Part shown: positions 41,533-48,953 of the stretch, piece after piece
Layout of the letters: every line of letters starts with the position of its first letter
Position numbering within the stretch: position 1 is the stretch's first letter
Program-made: the position numbers and the translations under genes
The notes under the pieces: model-generated
The model's database searches: none
What the model was told of the DNA's origin: nothing
The model's input: only the letters and a program-made list of their open reading frames with translations
Assembly (NCBI GenBank): GCA_025058835.1
Contig: JANXEI010000002.1
Coordinates: forward strand, 372,001-436,000
DNA: 64,000 bases
Reading direction: 5' to 3'
From: Acidilobaceae archaeon
Lineage (GTDB): Archaea; Thermoproteota; Thermoprotei_A; Sulfolobales; Acidilobaceae

Positions 41533-42221
41533 GAGCGCTTGTGGAGAGCATTTGTCGTGGGAAGGACGACTGCGTGAGGGAGCTGTTCGAGGCCTTCGGC
41601 TCCCTGAGGGAGATCGAGCAGAGGCTGGTGAGCCGGAGCGTTGCGATAGCCGCGGGCAGTTCCCTCCCTCTGATAACGTCTCTAGACGACGTTGCCCTCC
41701 AGAAGATCGTCATGACTATGGTAGAGACGCTGAGAGAGTTAGGTTACGACATAGACAGGGCTGTGATCGAGAGGGTAATAACGGGGGCTCTAGAGCCAAA
41801 TGACAATGAGTCCTCCTTCGTTTCGCTCGTTCTCAGGAGATTCCTATACAAAAGTTTGAAGTCCTCAAACCATCCTGTTTTCCAAACTCCTTGGGAGGGG
41901 TCCATCTGTCCCATCTGCGGTCTAGTGCCGATAGCCGCAGTGAGGGGGGAGGGGCAAAGCCTCGTCTACAGGTGCCTATGTGGTTTTGCGTGGACCTCGA
42001 GCAGTATGACATGTCCCCAGTGTCGATCTTCCGACGTTTCTGTTGGTAGGGCAGGAGATCTGGGGCTGTACAGGTGTAGGAACTGTGGACACGTTATGGT
42101 GGTGGCAACGGAAGAGCAGGTAGGAGGGGAAGAGGGCGACTTCTTCCCTCTCGCGGCAGCCCTCCTCCTCAGTTCTGCTCAGGGCTCTGGGGAAGGGAGG
42201 AGTGCGGGGGGTGGGATTTGA
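41529..42221 (+). CDS. FdhE-like zinc-ribbon accessory protein
   Basis: About 230 residues from GTG at 41529 (GTGA overlap; ATG at 41493 would add 12). The N-terminal half is helical, the C-terminal half has rubredoxin-like knuckles: CPICG, CLCG, CPQC and CRNCG. This resembles FdhE, a chaperone for formate dehydrogenases and other Fe-S redox enzymes exported by the TAT system. Presence at the end of a hydrogenase operon whose small subunit is TAT-exported suggests it handles that subunit, which is inference. The last 19 bp lie within the tRNA-Leu gene on the other strand, and the C-terminal residues (EGRSAGGGI) are partly encoded by it. Confidence 0.75.
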   Translation: MRALVESICRGKDDCVRELFEAFGSLREIEQRLVSRSVAIAAGSSLPLITSLDDVALQKIVMTMVETLRELGYDIDRAVIERVITGALEPNDNESSFVSLVLRRFLYKSLKSSNHPVFQTPWEGSICPICGLVPIAAVRGEGQSLVYRCLCGFAWTSSSMTCPQCRSSDVSVGRAGDLGLYRCRNCGHVMVVATEEQVGGEEGDFFPLAAALLLSSAQGSGEGRSAGGGI

Positions 42222-42287
42222 ACCCACGCAGGCCTACGCCATCGGGTCCTAAGCCCGACCCCTTTGACCAGGCTCGGGCACCCCCGC
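42203..42287 (-). tRNA. tRNA-Leu (anticodon TAG)
   Basis: Minus strand, 85 nt including the discriminator A; CCA is not encoded. Acceptor GCGGGGG pairs with CCCCCGC. The anticodon stem-loop is TCGGG-CTTAGGA-CCCGA with anticodon TAG. A long variable arm (type II tRNA) and the T-arm GTGGG-TTCAAAT-CCCAC are clear. No intron. It overlaps by 19 bp, antisense, the 3' end of the FdhE-like gene. Confidence 0.95.
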
Positions 42288-42310
42288 ACCCAGCGATCAT
42301 ACCTAGGCGT

Positions 42311-42322
42311 CCTCTTTAAGCT
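42311..42322 (-). promoter_or_regulatory. Putative tRNA-Leu promoter
   Basis: The minus strand reads AAGCTTAAAGAG, with its centre about 29 nt before the first base of the tRNA. It touches the stop codon of the following minus-strand gene. Confidence 0.5.
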
Positions 42323-42918
42323 TATTTCACCTTCAAGGCCAGAGAGGCTGCAGCGCTTATGTCCTTGTCCCTTACTCCTCTGAAAGGCCGCCCTCTCCTC
42401 GTCGTCCCCTCCTCAGAGACGAGGGCGAAGGAGAGCCCTGCCCTCATGAGCTCCTCCACTACCACCTCGTAGCCCTCCCCTGCCCCGACGTTTATCCTAT
42501 GGGATTGGGCTCCGGTGATCCGCAGAAGCCAGGAAATTTTCTTGGACACCTCGCTGCACTGGAGCTTCTCCGTCCATACGAGAACGGAATCTGCGTAAGC
42601 AGCCAAGGCGCAGGAGGTGCCGGGATCTATGCCTATCCTCAGGGAGCTAGGTCCGGAGGGGTAGAAGAGGGCCTTGAAGAGGGCCCTCCAAGGATCCCTC
42701 TCCCTTACCCTGCCCTTCGCCTCTATGCGAGCAGAGAGGCCCTCAAGCTCGCTGCTCTCCCACGGCTCTACCAGCACGTCGCAGGAGATGCGGCTCCCCA
42801 CCTCAGGCAGCACTATCTGGAAGCCCTGCTCCTCGAGCACCTCCTTTGCCGCCCTCACCACCTTGATCGATTCAGGATCCCCTCTGGCCCAAGCGATGAC
42901 CTTCCCTAAGCCGCTCAC
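42322..42918 (-). CDS. RuvC/RNase H-fold-like protein, unknown
   Basis: A 198-residue protein. Its C-terminal part fits a RuvC-like fold: RIGIDPGTSCALAAYAD (about 93-109, first acidic residue), a middle NVGAGEGYEVVVEEL, and the ending VRDKDISAAASLALK where RuvC-type nucleases have DxxAAxxLA. The N-terminal 90 residues (AWARGDPESIKVVRAAKEVLEE, SRISCDVLVEP) could be a separate small domain. Possible nuclease or resolvase-like role; no clear family name. The start is GTG at 42918 with AGGTGAG partly overlapping. Divergent from tmk. Confidence 0.6.
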   Translation of the reverse strand: MSGLGKVIAWARGDPESIKVVRAAKEVLEEQGFQIVLPEVGSRISCDVLVEPWESSELEGLSARIEAKGRVRERDPWRALFKALFYPSGPSSLRIGIDPGTSCALAAYADSVLVWTEKLQCSEVSKKISWLLRITGAQSHRINVGAGEGYEVVVEELMRAGLSFALVSEEGTTRRGRPFRGVRDKDISAAASLALKVK

Positions 42919-42967
42919 CTAGATCGTTTCTCCCTCCCCGCTTAAAGAGATTAAGCTATGGAGATCT

Positions 42968-43624
42968 ATGGGGCTAAGGTTGAAGGGCGTCCTGGTCGCC
43001 TTTGAGGGCATAGACGGCTCAGGCTTGAGCACGCACGTAGCCCTGGTCTCGAAGAGGTTGGCCGATCAAGGCTTCATGGTTATGATCGGCAAGGAGCCCA
43101 CGATGGGGCCCATAGGTAAGTTGATAAGGGAGCTCCTGAGGGAGGAGGAGGTGGATCAAGATATCATGGCGCTCCTCTTCGCTGCGGACAGGCTCTGGCA
43201 CCTAAGGAGAGGAGCAGGGCATCTCCCTATCCTGGAGGCCTTGAACAGAGGCTTTGTCGTTATCCTCGACAGGTACAAGCACTCTAGCATTGCGTACCAG
43301 AGCCTGAAGGCAGAGGAGAGCTGGGTCGAGGTCTTGAACTCCCTTGCTCCCGATCCTCACATAGTGGTCTTCATAGACGTCCCCGTGGCGGTTGCCCTGG
43401 ACAGGGTGAGCAGGAGGAGGGAGAGGTTCTACTACGAGGAGGCGAGGAGGCTTACTGCCATCAAGGAGAACTTCTACCGCGTGCTCAGGCGGGCAGAGGA
43501 GAGGGGGACGAGGGTCATTAGAGTGGCGGGAGTAGACGAGGGCGGCAAGGAGAGGAGCATAGAGGAGGTGCAGGAGGAGATCTACGTTAGGTTAAGGGCT
43601 GAGCTGTCCCGCCTTCTAAGATGA
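42968..43624 (+). CDS. tmk: Thymidylate kinase
   Basis: Phosphorylates dTMP to dTDP. It has 218 residues, the family size. The substrate motif is VILDRYKHSSIAYQS (DR-Y) near residue 98, and the helical lid has RRRERFYYEEA. The P-loop is FEGIDGSGLSTH: the Walker A lysine is Leu20. The rest is well conserved, so it may be active with an altered loop, or the lysine may come from elsewhere. ATG at 42968. Its 3' end overlaps the convergent acnX small-subunit gene by 38 bp. Confidence 0.88.
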   Translation: MGLRLKGVLVAFEGIDGSGLSTHVALVSKRLADQGFMVMIGKEPTMGPIGKLIRELLREEEVDQDIMALLFAADRLWHLRRGAGHLPILEALNRGFVVILDRYKHSSIAYQSLKAEESWVEVLNSLAPDPHIVVFIDVPVAVALDRVSRRRERFYYEEARRLTAIKENFYRVLRRAEERGTRVIRVAGVDEGGKERSIEEVQEEIYVRLRAELSRLLR

Positions 43625-43979
43625 CTGCTCCGTCCTCCAACACCTGCACAATCTCGCCGTCCCTCAGCTTCATGATGTCTTCTGGGAGGCCATCTACTAG
43701 CACAGTCTCAGAGAGGACGGCGCCAGATACGAGAACCGGATCGCTCTTCGAGACGAGGAGGATGGCGAGAGGGGCCTTGCCCCTCCTCCTCAGAGCATAC
43801 ATGACGTAAGGTCCAACGGTGCTCCCCTTGGACCTTCGCGCAACGAGCACCTTCCCCCCTATGCTCCTGCCGTCCCGAAGCGTTCCGGTATTAGGATCTA
43901 CGTCCCCGTAGAAGCTTATGGACTCTATCACAACTACCTCCCCCCTCGCCCTCCCTGGCACTACAGGCCTGCCCCTCAC
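43587..43979 (-). CDS. Phosphomevalonate dehydratase small subunit (aconitase X swivel domain)
   Basis: A 130-residue swivel domain (DUF126) of aconitase X. With the large subunit it dehydrates 5-phosphomevalonate to trans-anhydromevalonate phosphate, a step found in Aeropyrum. Recognisable features: the ISFYGDVDPNTGTLRDGRSIGGKVLV strand-turn, and SKGSTVGPYVMYALRRRGKAPLAI, the loop with the catalytic serine at the STVG position. The start is GTG at 43979. The large subunit begins 62 bp away on the opposite strand, an unusual divergent arrangement. Confidence 0.93.
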   Translation of the reverse strand: MRGRPVVPGRARGEVVVIESISFYGDVDPNTGTLRDGRSIGGKVLVARRSKGSTVGPYVMYALRRRGKAPLAILLVSKSDPVLVSGAVLSETVLVDGLPEDIMKLRDGEIVQVLEDGAVILEGGTAQPLT

Positions 43980-44041
43980 AGCTGCTCCCGAGATCTTAGC
44001 TGAGCCTTTAAGCTATGGAGGGTAGAGGAGGGGGGAACGCG

Positions 44042-45235
44042 TTGTTCCTCACAAGAGAGGAGGAGAGGGTCCTGGCTGGCGAGGAGGGAGAGGCAAAGGC
44101 GAAGGCCCTCAGGGTCGTGGTGAAGGTAGGGGAGGCTCTGGGCGCAGAGAAGCTTATTCCCATAAAGCATGCCCACATTTCGGGCGTTTCCTTCGAGAAC
44201 ATAGGGGAGCCGGGGGTCGAGTTCATAGAGGGCTTTGCGCAGCTGGGGGCCCGCTTCTCTGTGCCTACTAGCGTTAACCCCGTGAGCTACGACACAGAAG
44301 AGCCCTCTTCCATCCCCGGCCTCCAGCTCTCCCCTGAGTACGTGAAGTGGCAGGAGAGGGCTCTCAAGGCGCTCGGCAAAATGGGCGCAGAGCTCGAGCT
44401 CACCTGCACCCCTTACTACGTAGGAATACCGCAGAGGTACGGGCTGGGCGCAGGAGATCACGTGGCTTGGGGGGAATCGAGCGCGGTTGCCTATGCTAAC
44501 AGCGTCCTGGGCATAAGGAGCAACCGCGAGGGAGGGCCTCTAGCTCTGGCAGCAGCCATCGCGGGGAAGACCTACTACTACGGCATGCACATAGAGGAGG
44601 AGAGGAGGCCGAGGGTAGAGTACATAGTGGAAGGGGAGCTGGAGGAGGCGGAGGCGGGCATATTGGGGGAGATGATTGCCCTATCGCACAAGGACTCCCG
44701 TCCCCCCCTCGTGAGGGCTTCCTTCTCCAGCAATGCATCGCTGAAGGAGTTCTTGGCCGCCATCAGCACAGCGGGAGATCTCGCCATGGCCCACATCGCT
44801 GGCGTAACGCCCGAGGAGCCCGGAGGGGAGGTCAGGGAGAGGGTAACGGTGGAGAGGGTTCAGATAGAGGAGGCCCTCAGGCGAAGGGGCCCGCCGGGGG
44901 AGGTCGACATAGTTTACTTAGGTTGCCCCCACGCGAGCCTTAGGGAGCTAAAGGAGTTCTTGGCGAGCATAGAGGGGAGGAGGACAAAGTCAAAGCTTGT
45001 GATCTCCATGTCTAGGTCAGCTTACTTAGAGGCCCTCCGGGAGGGGGTGTTGAGCAAGGCCTTACAGCTGGGGGCTGCAGTCGTGAGGGACTCGTGCCTA
45101 GTGGTCAGCCCCTTCTACAAATTCAACAGATCTGCCACCCTCGTCACGAACAGCTTCAAGGCATATTCTTACCTGTCACGGAGAGGGATGAAGGTATACA
45201 TGGCTAGGACGAGGGAGCTAGCGGAGTACCTCTAG
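44042..45235 (+). CDS. Phosphomevalonate dehydratase large subunit (aconitase X catalytic)
   Basis: A 397-residue aconitase X (DUF521) catalytic subunit of the modified mevalonate pathway. It carries MFLTREEERVLAGEEGEA at the start, KHAHISGVSFENIGE near 42, CTPYYVGIPQRYGLGAGDHVAWGESSAVAYANSVLG near 130 (a cysteine ligand), and YLGCPHASLRELKEF near 300. I chose TTG at 44042 because it gives the family start and is 6 nt after GGAGGGGGGAA; ATG at 44015 would add nine glycine-rich residues. Needed for isoprenoid lipids together with mvk. Confidence 0.93.
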   Translation: MFLTREEERVLAGEEGEAKAKALRVVVKVGEALGAEKLIPIKHAHISGVSFENIGEPGVEFIEGFAQLGARFSVPTSVNPVSYDTEEPSSIPGLQLSPEYVKWQERALKALGKMGAELELTCTPYYVGIPQRYGLGAGDHVAWGESSAVAYANSVLGIRSNREGGPLALAAAIAGKTYYYGMHIEEERRPRVEYIVEGELEEAEAGILGEMIALSHKDSRPPLVRASFSSNASLKEFLAAISTAGDLAMAHIAGVTPEEPGGEVRERVTVERVQIEEALRRRGPPGEVDIVYLGCPHASLRELKEFLASIEGRRTKSKLVISMSRSAYLEALREGVLSKALQLGAAVVRDSCLVVSPFYKFNRSATLVTNSFKAYSYLSRRGMKVYMARTRELAEYL

Positions 45236-45245
45236 GTGAAGGGGC

Positions 45246-45848
45246 ATGAGGGGAATAGAGAGAGCCCTCTCAGCCATAGATTCATATCTCAGGGAGAGGG
45301 ACGAGGTGAGGGAGGAGGCCTTCAAGCTAACCCGCGACATAGTTAGGGCCTCGAAGACCCTCGTCTCCCTTATCTTCCGGGGAGAGCTGGAGGAGGCAGA
45401 GAGGAGGGCCCAAGAGCTAGAGGGAGCGGCGAGGGAGCTCGTGAGGAAGCTCTCCAAATACCCAGATATCCTATACTCAGGGCTCGTGTACAACGGGCTC
45501 AGCGAGTACGTAGAGGCCGCCCTGCTTCTGGACGTGGTAAGGGCTAGGGAGGTGAGGACTCACGAGGAGCTGGGGGTGCCTCCAGTTCCCTACCTGCAGG
45601 GGTTGGGCGATCTCGTCGGGGAGCTGAGGAGGCTAGCGCTGGAAAAGGTGAGGGAGGGAAACCTTCCCGAGGCCTGGAGGCTAGCTAGGGTGATGGAAAC
45701 CATATACTTCAGCCTTTCGCGCCTCGAATACCCTGAGCCCCTTATCCCGGGGGTCAAGCATAAGGCAGATGTGGCGCGGCGGCTGCTGGATGAGACTATA
45801 GCTCTGCTGGTTCATGTGGAATCTGTTGGTCCTCACACTCGCCGATGA
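45246..45848 (+). CDS. Translin-family protein
   Basis: A 200-residue all-helical protein of the translin/TRAX family; archaeal forms make octameric RNA-binding shells and some have RNase activity. It has the family pattern ERDEVREEAFKLTRDIVRASKT, then LSKYPDILYSGLVYNGLSEYVEAALL and PYLQGLGDLVGELRRLALEKVREG. The start is ATG at 45246. The last 53 bp overlap the convergent Fur-family gene, one of the longest antisense overlaps here. TRAX-type acidic residues (ExxE) cannot be settled by eye. Confidence 0.92.
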   Translation: MRGIERALSAIDSYLRERDEVREEAFKLTRDIVRASKTLVSLIFRGELEEAERRAQELEGAARELVRKLSKYPDILYSGLVYNGLSEYVEAALLLDVVRAREVRTHEELGVPPVPYLQGLGDLVGELRRLALEKVREGNLPEAWRLARVMETIYFSLSRLEYPEPLIPGVKHKADVARRLLDETIALLVHVESVGPHTRR

Positions 45849-46233
45849 TGAGGACGAGGGGATCTTTCATCTTTATACCTCTTTTAGAGAGGAGACTCGT
45901 TATCTCTTTGACCGAGTCCCCATCCACGTCCTTTATGGAGCCCTCCTGCTTACATATGACGTTCACATGCGGCCTGTGTCTATCGATGTACAGCTTGCCG
46001 TCGAGATAGAAGACGCGGAGCACCCCCGAGGACTCAAGCATCATTATAGTATTATATATTGTGGAGATCCCCGTCCCTGGGAGGATCTTCTGCGCTTCCT
46101 CGTGGAGCTCCCTCAAGGAGGGATGCCTCTCTACGGTCTCTAGCATGAGACGCGTCAGCAGGATCCGCTGGGGGGTCATCCGGTACCCTCGGGCCTTCAG
46201 CTCCTCTATAATCCTCTCGGCCTCACTTTGCAC
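45796..46233 (-). CDS. Fur-family metalloregulator
   Basis: A 145-residue winged-helix repressor of the Fur/PerR type. The DNA-binding part has RMTPQRILLTRLMLETVERHPSLREL and the recognition helix GISTIYNTIMMLESSGVL. The metal part has DRHRPHVNVICKQEG: the first Cys and His ligands are kept, but the second cysteine of the usual HxxCxxCG is Glu. No C-terminal CxxC. It might sense iron, peroxide or nickel; the hydrogenase genes are 3.5 kb away and could be targets, which is a guess. The start is GTG at 46233. Shares a divergent promoter with the next gene. Confidence 0.88.
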   Translation of the reverse strand: MQSEAERIIEELKARGYRMTPQRILLTRLMLETVERHPSLRELHEEAQKILPGTGISTIYNTIMMLESSGVLRVFYLDGKLYIDRHRPHVNVICKQEGSIKDVDGDSVKEITSLLSKRGIKMKDPLVLIIGECEDQQIPHEPAEL

Positions 46234-46276
46234 GCCGTTTCACCTAGTTTACCGCCTCAACTCATTAGCTAAGATA

Positions 46277-46293
46277 ACTTAAAATTTTTAAAG
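46277..46293. promoter_or_regulatory. Divergent promoter between fur and the 46317 gene
   Basis: ACTTAAAATTTTTAAAG is nearly self-complementary and can act as TATA box on both strands: about 24 nt of leader for fur, and a leader containing GGGGGAGGGG for the plus-strand gene. A Fur-type repressor could autoregulate from here. Confidence 0.5.
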
Positions 46294-46316
46294 ACTGTAT
46301 AGAGGGGGAGGGGACG

Positions 46317-47216
46317 CTGAACTCTGACGTGCTAGAAGCTTGTGTAGACATCTTCATGAAGACCTACTCCCGCTTGAGGATACTCGGCGGTAACATAGAG
46401 ATGCTGGAGGGCCAGCTCCCGCCCCGGAACCCTAGGGAGGTCGTAGCTATCGTGAAGGGGATGAAGGAGGTGAGCGTTGACGAGGTGCCCCTCCTCAACG
46501 CCCTCAACTCCGCCCTCCCCTACGCTGGACTTGACGTGAAGTACTACGAGTATGACTCTGTGCTGGCTGAGAGGAGCAGGTACGAGAGCTTTGCTATAAT
46601 GCTCGAGCAGGGCCTGAAGGAGGGGCTAGGGCTCATAGTCATGGCGCCCTACCTGATGCCCCTCGGCGTCCTCTCGAAGCTCAGCGAAGAGGCCATAGGG
46701 ATCTTGGACTCTGCTACTTCCTACTCAGTAACGGTCAAGTATGAGAACTTGCTGTACCTGCCCGAGAGGGCCGATCACGTAGAGCTGATAGGAAAGGAGA
46801 ACAGCTCGACGAGCCAGGAGCGGGTGGAGTGGCTGAGAGGAGAGGCGGAGAGGAGGGGGCTAAGGGTCACCACCAAGTTCCTCAGGGACAACAAGGCCAT
46901 ATTTGAGTACGTGATGAGCGCAGGGCCGAGGGGGATCTACAAGAGGGTCCCCACCACCAAGCTCTCCTCCTACCTCATAGCCATAGCTCGATGCTATGAG
47001 CTGGCAGGCATAGACGAGATAGTCAGGACGGAGGAATCTAGGCACATGATATACATGATAAACATGCCTCAGAACTTTGTGGAGGGATACCTGACGGCCC
47101 TGAAAGGGGAGCTGAAGACGCAGAGGGTGGCCCTGCTTCGCGAGCCCTACTTGACCTGGGTTTCCCAGGGATCATTTAGGGTCCTAAGGGAGATCATAAG
47201 GAGATACGGCCTATGA
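46317..47216 (+). CDS. Uncharacterised protein, probable CTG or GTG start
   Basis: About 295-299 residues, soluble, not recognised. Residues 1-120 look alpha/beta (LPPRNPREVVAIVKGMKEV, GLIVMAPYLMPLGVLSKL), with a middle part YSVTVKYENLLYLPERADHVELIGKE and a helical C-terminus. Only one or two cysteines, no membrane helix. The first in-frame common start is GTG at 46329, but the strong GGGGGAGGGG (46303-46313) is better placed for the CTG at 46317, used here. It overlaps the AGOG gene by 4 bp, so it may take part in DNA repair, by context only. Confidence 0.65.
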   Translation: MNSDVLEACVDIFMKTYSRLRILGGNIEMLEGQLPPRNPREVVAIVKGMKEVSVDEVPLLNALNSALPYAGLDVKYYEYDSVLAERSRYESFAIMLEQGLKEGLGLIVMAPYLMPLGVLSKLSEEAIGILDSATSYSVTVKYENLLYLPERADHVELIGKENSSTSQERVEWLRGEAERRGLRVTTKFLRDNKAIFEYVMSAGPRGIYKRVPTTKLSSYLIAIARCYELAGIDEIVRTEESRHMIYMINMPQNFVEGYLTALKGELKTQRVALLREPYLTWVSQGSFRVLREIIRRYGL

Positions 47217-48052
47217 GCAGGGCAGAGCAGGTAGCGGAGCTGCTGAGGAAGGTGGGGAAAGAGAGGCTCATGAGGCTCGAGGAGCTCGCTGACCCACAGT
47301 TCGAGGCCTTGCAGAGATTGGCCATGGTAAGAGGCGAGGGGGTTGCTGCAGTTTACGCCGTCCTGGTATCGCTCGTGAGCTACAGGCTGACCATGAGGGG
47401 AGAGGAGTGGTGGAGCTGCCTCGCAGAGTTTGCCAGCAGGGGGAGGGAGAGCTCAGTGAGCGGCATTGCGCGGGAGGTCGAGGAGTTCCTCCGCTCTTGC
47501 AAGGGGGCAGCGCTCTCGAGGGAGGCGAAGATTGAGAGGGTGAGGAGGGCAGCGAGCGGAGCCAGGCCTCAGCTGGAGAGGCTACTCAGAGATCCGAGCG
47601 CCCTCTACGAGAGCCCAGGGGAGCTCGTTAGAGCTCTCAGCGCAGCCCTGGGGGCAGAGAGCTGGAGGAAGACGCTGGTCTTCACGGTTAAGATGGCCTA
47701 CTACGCCACGAGGAAGAGGGGGGAGAACAGGGTCGTAGACTATGAGCTACCCCTGCCCGTGGACTCGAGGGTTGCCTGCGCGACCTATTCCAGCGAGCTC
47801 GTGGCCGCCAGGTCGTTCAGGGAGATCATGTCGAAACCTAGGCCGGCACAGCAGGCATGGCTCGAGGTCTCGCGAAGGGCTGGCATTCCCAGCGTTAACC
47901 TCGACACCCTGCTCTGGCTGACGGGCTGGGCGCCCAGGGATCTCGAGATTCACAGGGCTCACGAGGAGGTAGCCAGGATACTCTCTGCCGTCATGGGCTA
48001 TCCGGAGGCGCTCCAGATAGCGAGGGGGCTCTACCTGCGTAGCTGCCTTTAA
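47213..48052 (+). CDS. 8-oxoguanine DNA glycosylase/lyase, archaeal AGOG type
   Basis: Removes 8-oxoguanine and cuts the strand. A 279-residue helix-hairpin-helix GPD-type enzyme of the archaeal AGOG group. The active site region is KTLVFTVKMAYYATRKRG (catalytic Lys, about residue 160) and PLPVDSRVACAT (catalytic Asp, about 182), with VNLDTLLWLTGW in the C-terminal part. ATG/GTG overlap ATGAGC with the upstream gene. Oxidative damage is expected in a hot habitat. Confidence 0.9.
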   Translation: MSRAEQVAELLRKVGKERLMRLEELADPQFEALQRLAMVRGEGVAAVYAVLVSLVSYRLTMRGEEWWSCLAEFASRGRESSVSGIAREVEEFLRSCKGAALSREAKIERVRRAASGARPQLERLLRDPSALYESPGELVRALSAALGAESWRKTLVFTVKMAYYATRKRGENRVVDYELPLPVDSRVACATYSSELVAARSFREIMSKPRPAQQAWLEVSRRAGIPSVNLDTLLWLTGWAPRDLEIHRAHEEVARILSAVMGYPEALQIARGLYLRSCL

Positions 48053-48084
48053 CCCTGGGCATATGGCTGAGTTAGGGAGCAGGG

Positions 48085-48546
48085 ATGGCGCTCTACTCGC
48101 ACAGGTTTATGGTCTACTGGAGCGATACCGATGCTGCCGGCATAGCCCATTTCTCCAACTTCTTCCGCTGGTGCGAGAGGACGGAGGAGGAACTTTTCCG
48201 CTCCCGTTTCGGCTCCCTCTCTGGCCTGCTGGCAGAGGCGGGCCTTGCCTTCCCTCGCGTGAAAGCCTCTTGCAACTTCTTCTTCCCCCTCTTCCTCCAC
48301 GACGAGCTCAGGGTGGACGTAGTAGAAATATTGGTGGGGGAGAAAAGCATAACTTACCGATACGAAATACACAACGAGAGCAAGGGGATGAAGTCGGCAG
48401 AGTGTGAGATAGTAGTAGTGCCCGTCAAGCTATCAGAGATGAGGAGCGTGGAAATACCCCCGCAGATCAAGGAGTCCCTCTTCTCCTTCGGTGCTGTAGA
48501 GAAGAACAAAAGGGTTAAGGTTCAGGAGGGTTCAGAGGGGAGGTAG
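48085..48546 (+). CDS. Acyl-CoA thioesterase, 4HBT hot-dog fold
   Basis: A 153-residue hot-dog protein of the 4-hydroxybenzoyl-CoA thioesterase group. The catalytic loop WSDTDAAGIAHFSNFFRWCE near residue 12 has the essential Asp and is typical of YbgC-like enzymes. Substrate unknown. ATG at 48085, with GGGAGCAGGG just upstream. Followed 8 bp later by the DUF211 gene. Confidence 0.9.
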   Translation: MALYSHRFMVYWSDTDAAGIAHFSNFFRWCERTEEELFRSRFGSLSGLLAEAGLAFPRVKASCNFFFPLFLHDELRVDVVEILVGEKSITYRYEIHNESKGMKSAECEIVVVPVKLSEMRSVEIPPQIKESLFSFGAVEKNKRVKVQEGSEGR

Positions 48547-48553
48547 AGAGCAG

Positions 48554-48847
48554 TTGAAAAGCCCAATTAGGAGGCTCGTGCTGGACGTGCTCAAGCCCAT
48601 CAAGGGCCTCTCCATAGTGGAAATAGGGAGGGAGGTCGCCTCCCTCGAGGGGATAGAGGGCGTTAACGTGACCGTTAAGGAGATAGACGTGGACACAATG
48701 ACGCTCGTGGTGACCGTGGAGGGGAAGAACATAGACTATGAGAAGCTCGAGGAGCGGCTGGAGTCCCTCGGCTGCGTGATCCACAGCATCGATCAGGTGG
48801 TGGCGGGCTCAAAGATAGTGGAGGAAGCAAAGGTCAGGCCAGAGTAA
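48554..48847 (+). CDS. DUF211 protein
   Basis: A 97-residue archaeal protein of the DUF211 family, a small ferredoxin-like fold that forms oligomers. It has RRLVLDVLKPIKGLSIVEIGREV, GIEGVNVTVKEIDVDTMTLVVTVEG, and SIDQVVAGSKIVEE. The family function is unknown. TTG start at 48554, same operon as the thioesterase. Confidence 0.9.
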   Translation: MKSPIRRLVLDVLKPIKGLSIVEIGREVASLEGIEGVNVTVKEIDVDTMTLVVTVEGKNIDYEKLEERLESLGCVIHSIDQVVAGSKIVEEAKVRPE

Positions 48848-48931
48848 TTAGGTCGCCAAGTAGTTCTCGCAGGGGCGAGGACCGAGACCGCCGACTCCGA
48901 TAAGTGACGAAGCCCAGCGAAGGGGAGCCCC

Positions 48932-48940
48932 ATTTATAAG
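48932..48940 (+). promoter_or_regulatory. TATA box of herA-like gene
   Basis: ATTTATAAG lies 14-22 nt before the GTG at 48954, so the transcript would start at or just after that codon; a TTG at 48969 is the next possible start. The preceding 80 bp (48848-48931) are GC-rich with a CTCGC/GCGAG hairpin near 48869 and no gene that I can support. Confidence 0.55.
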
Positions 48941-48953
48941 CACTAGCAGAGAG

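Noticed and set aside
45838-45860. C-box-like GATGATGAGG suggesting a C/D guide RNA
   Set aside because: No D box at a suitable distance; the sequence is coding in the Fur and translin genes.
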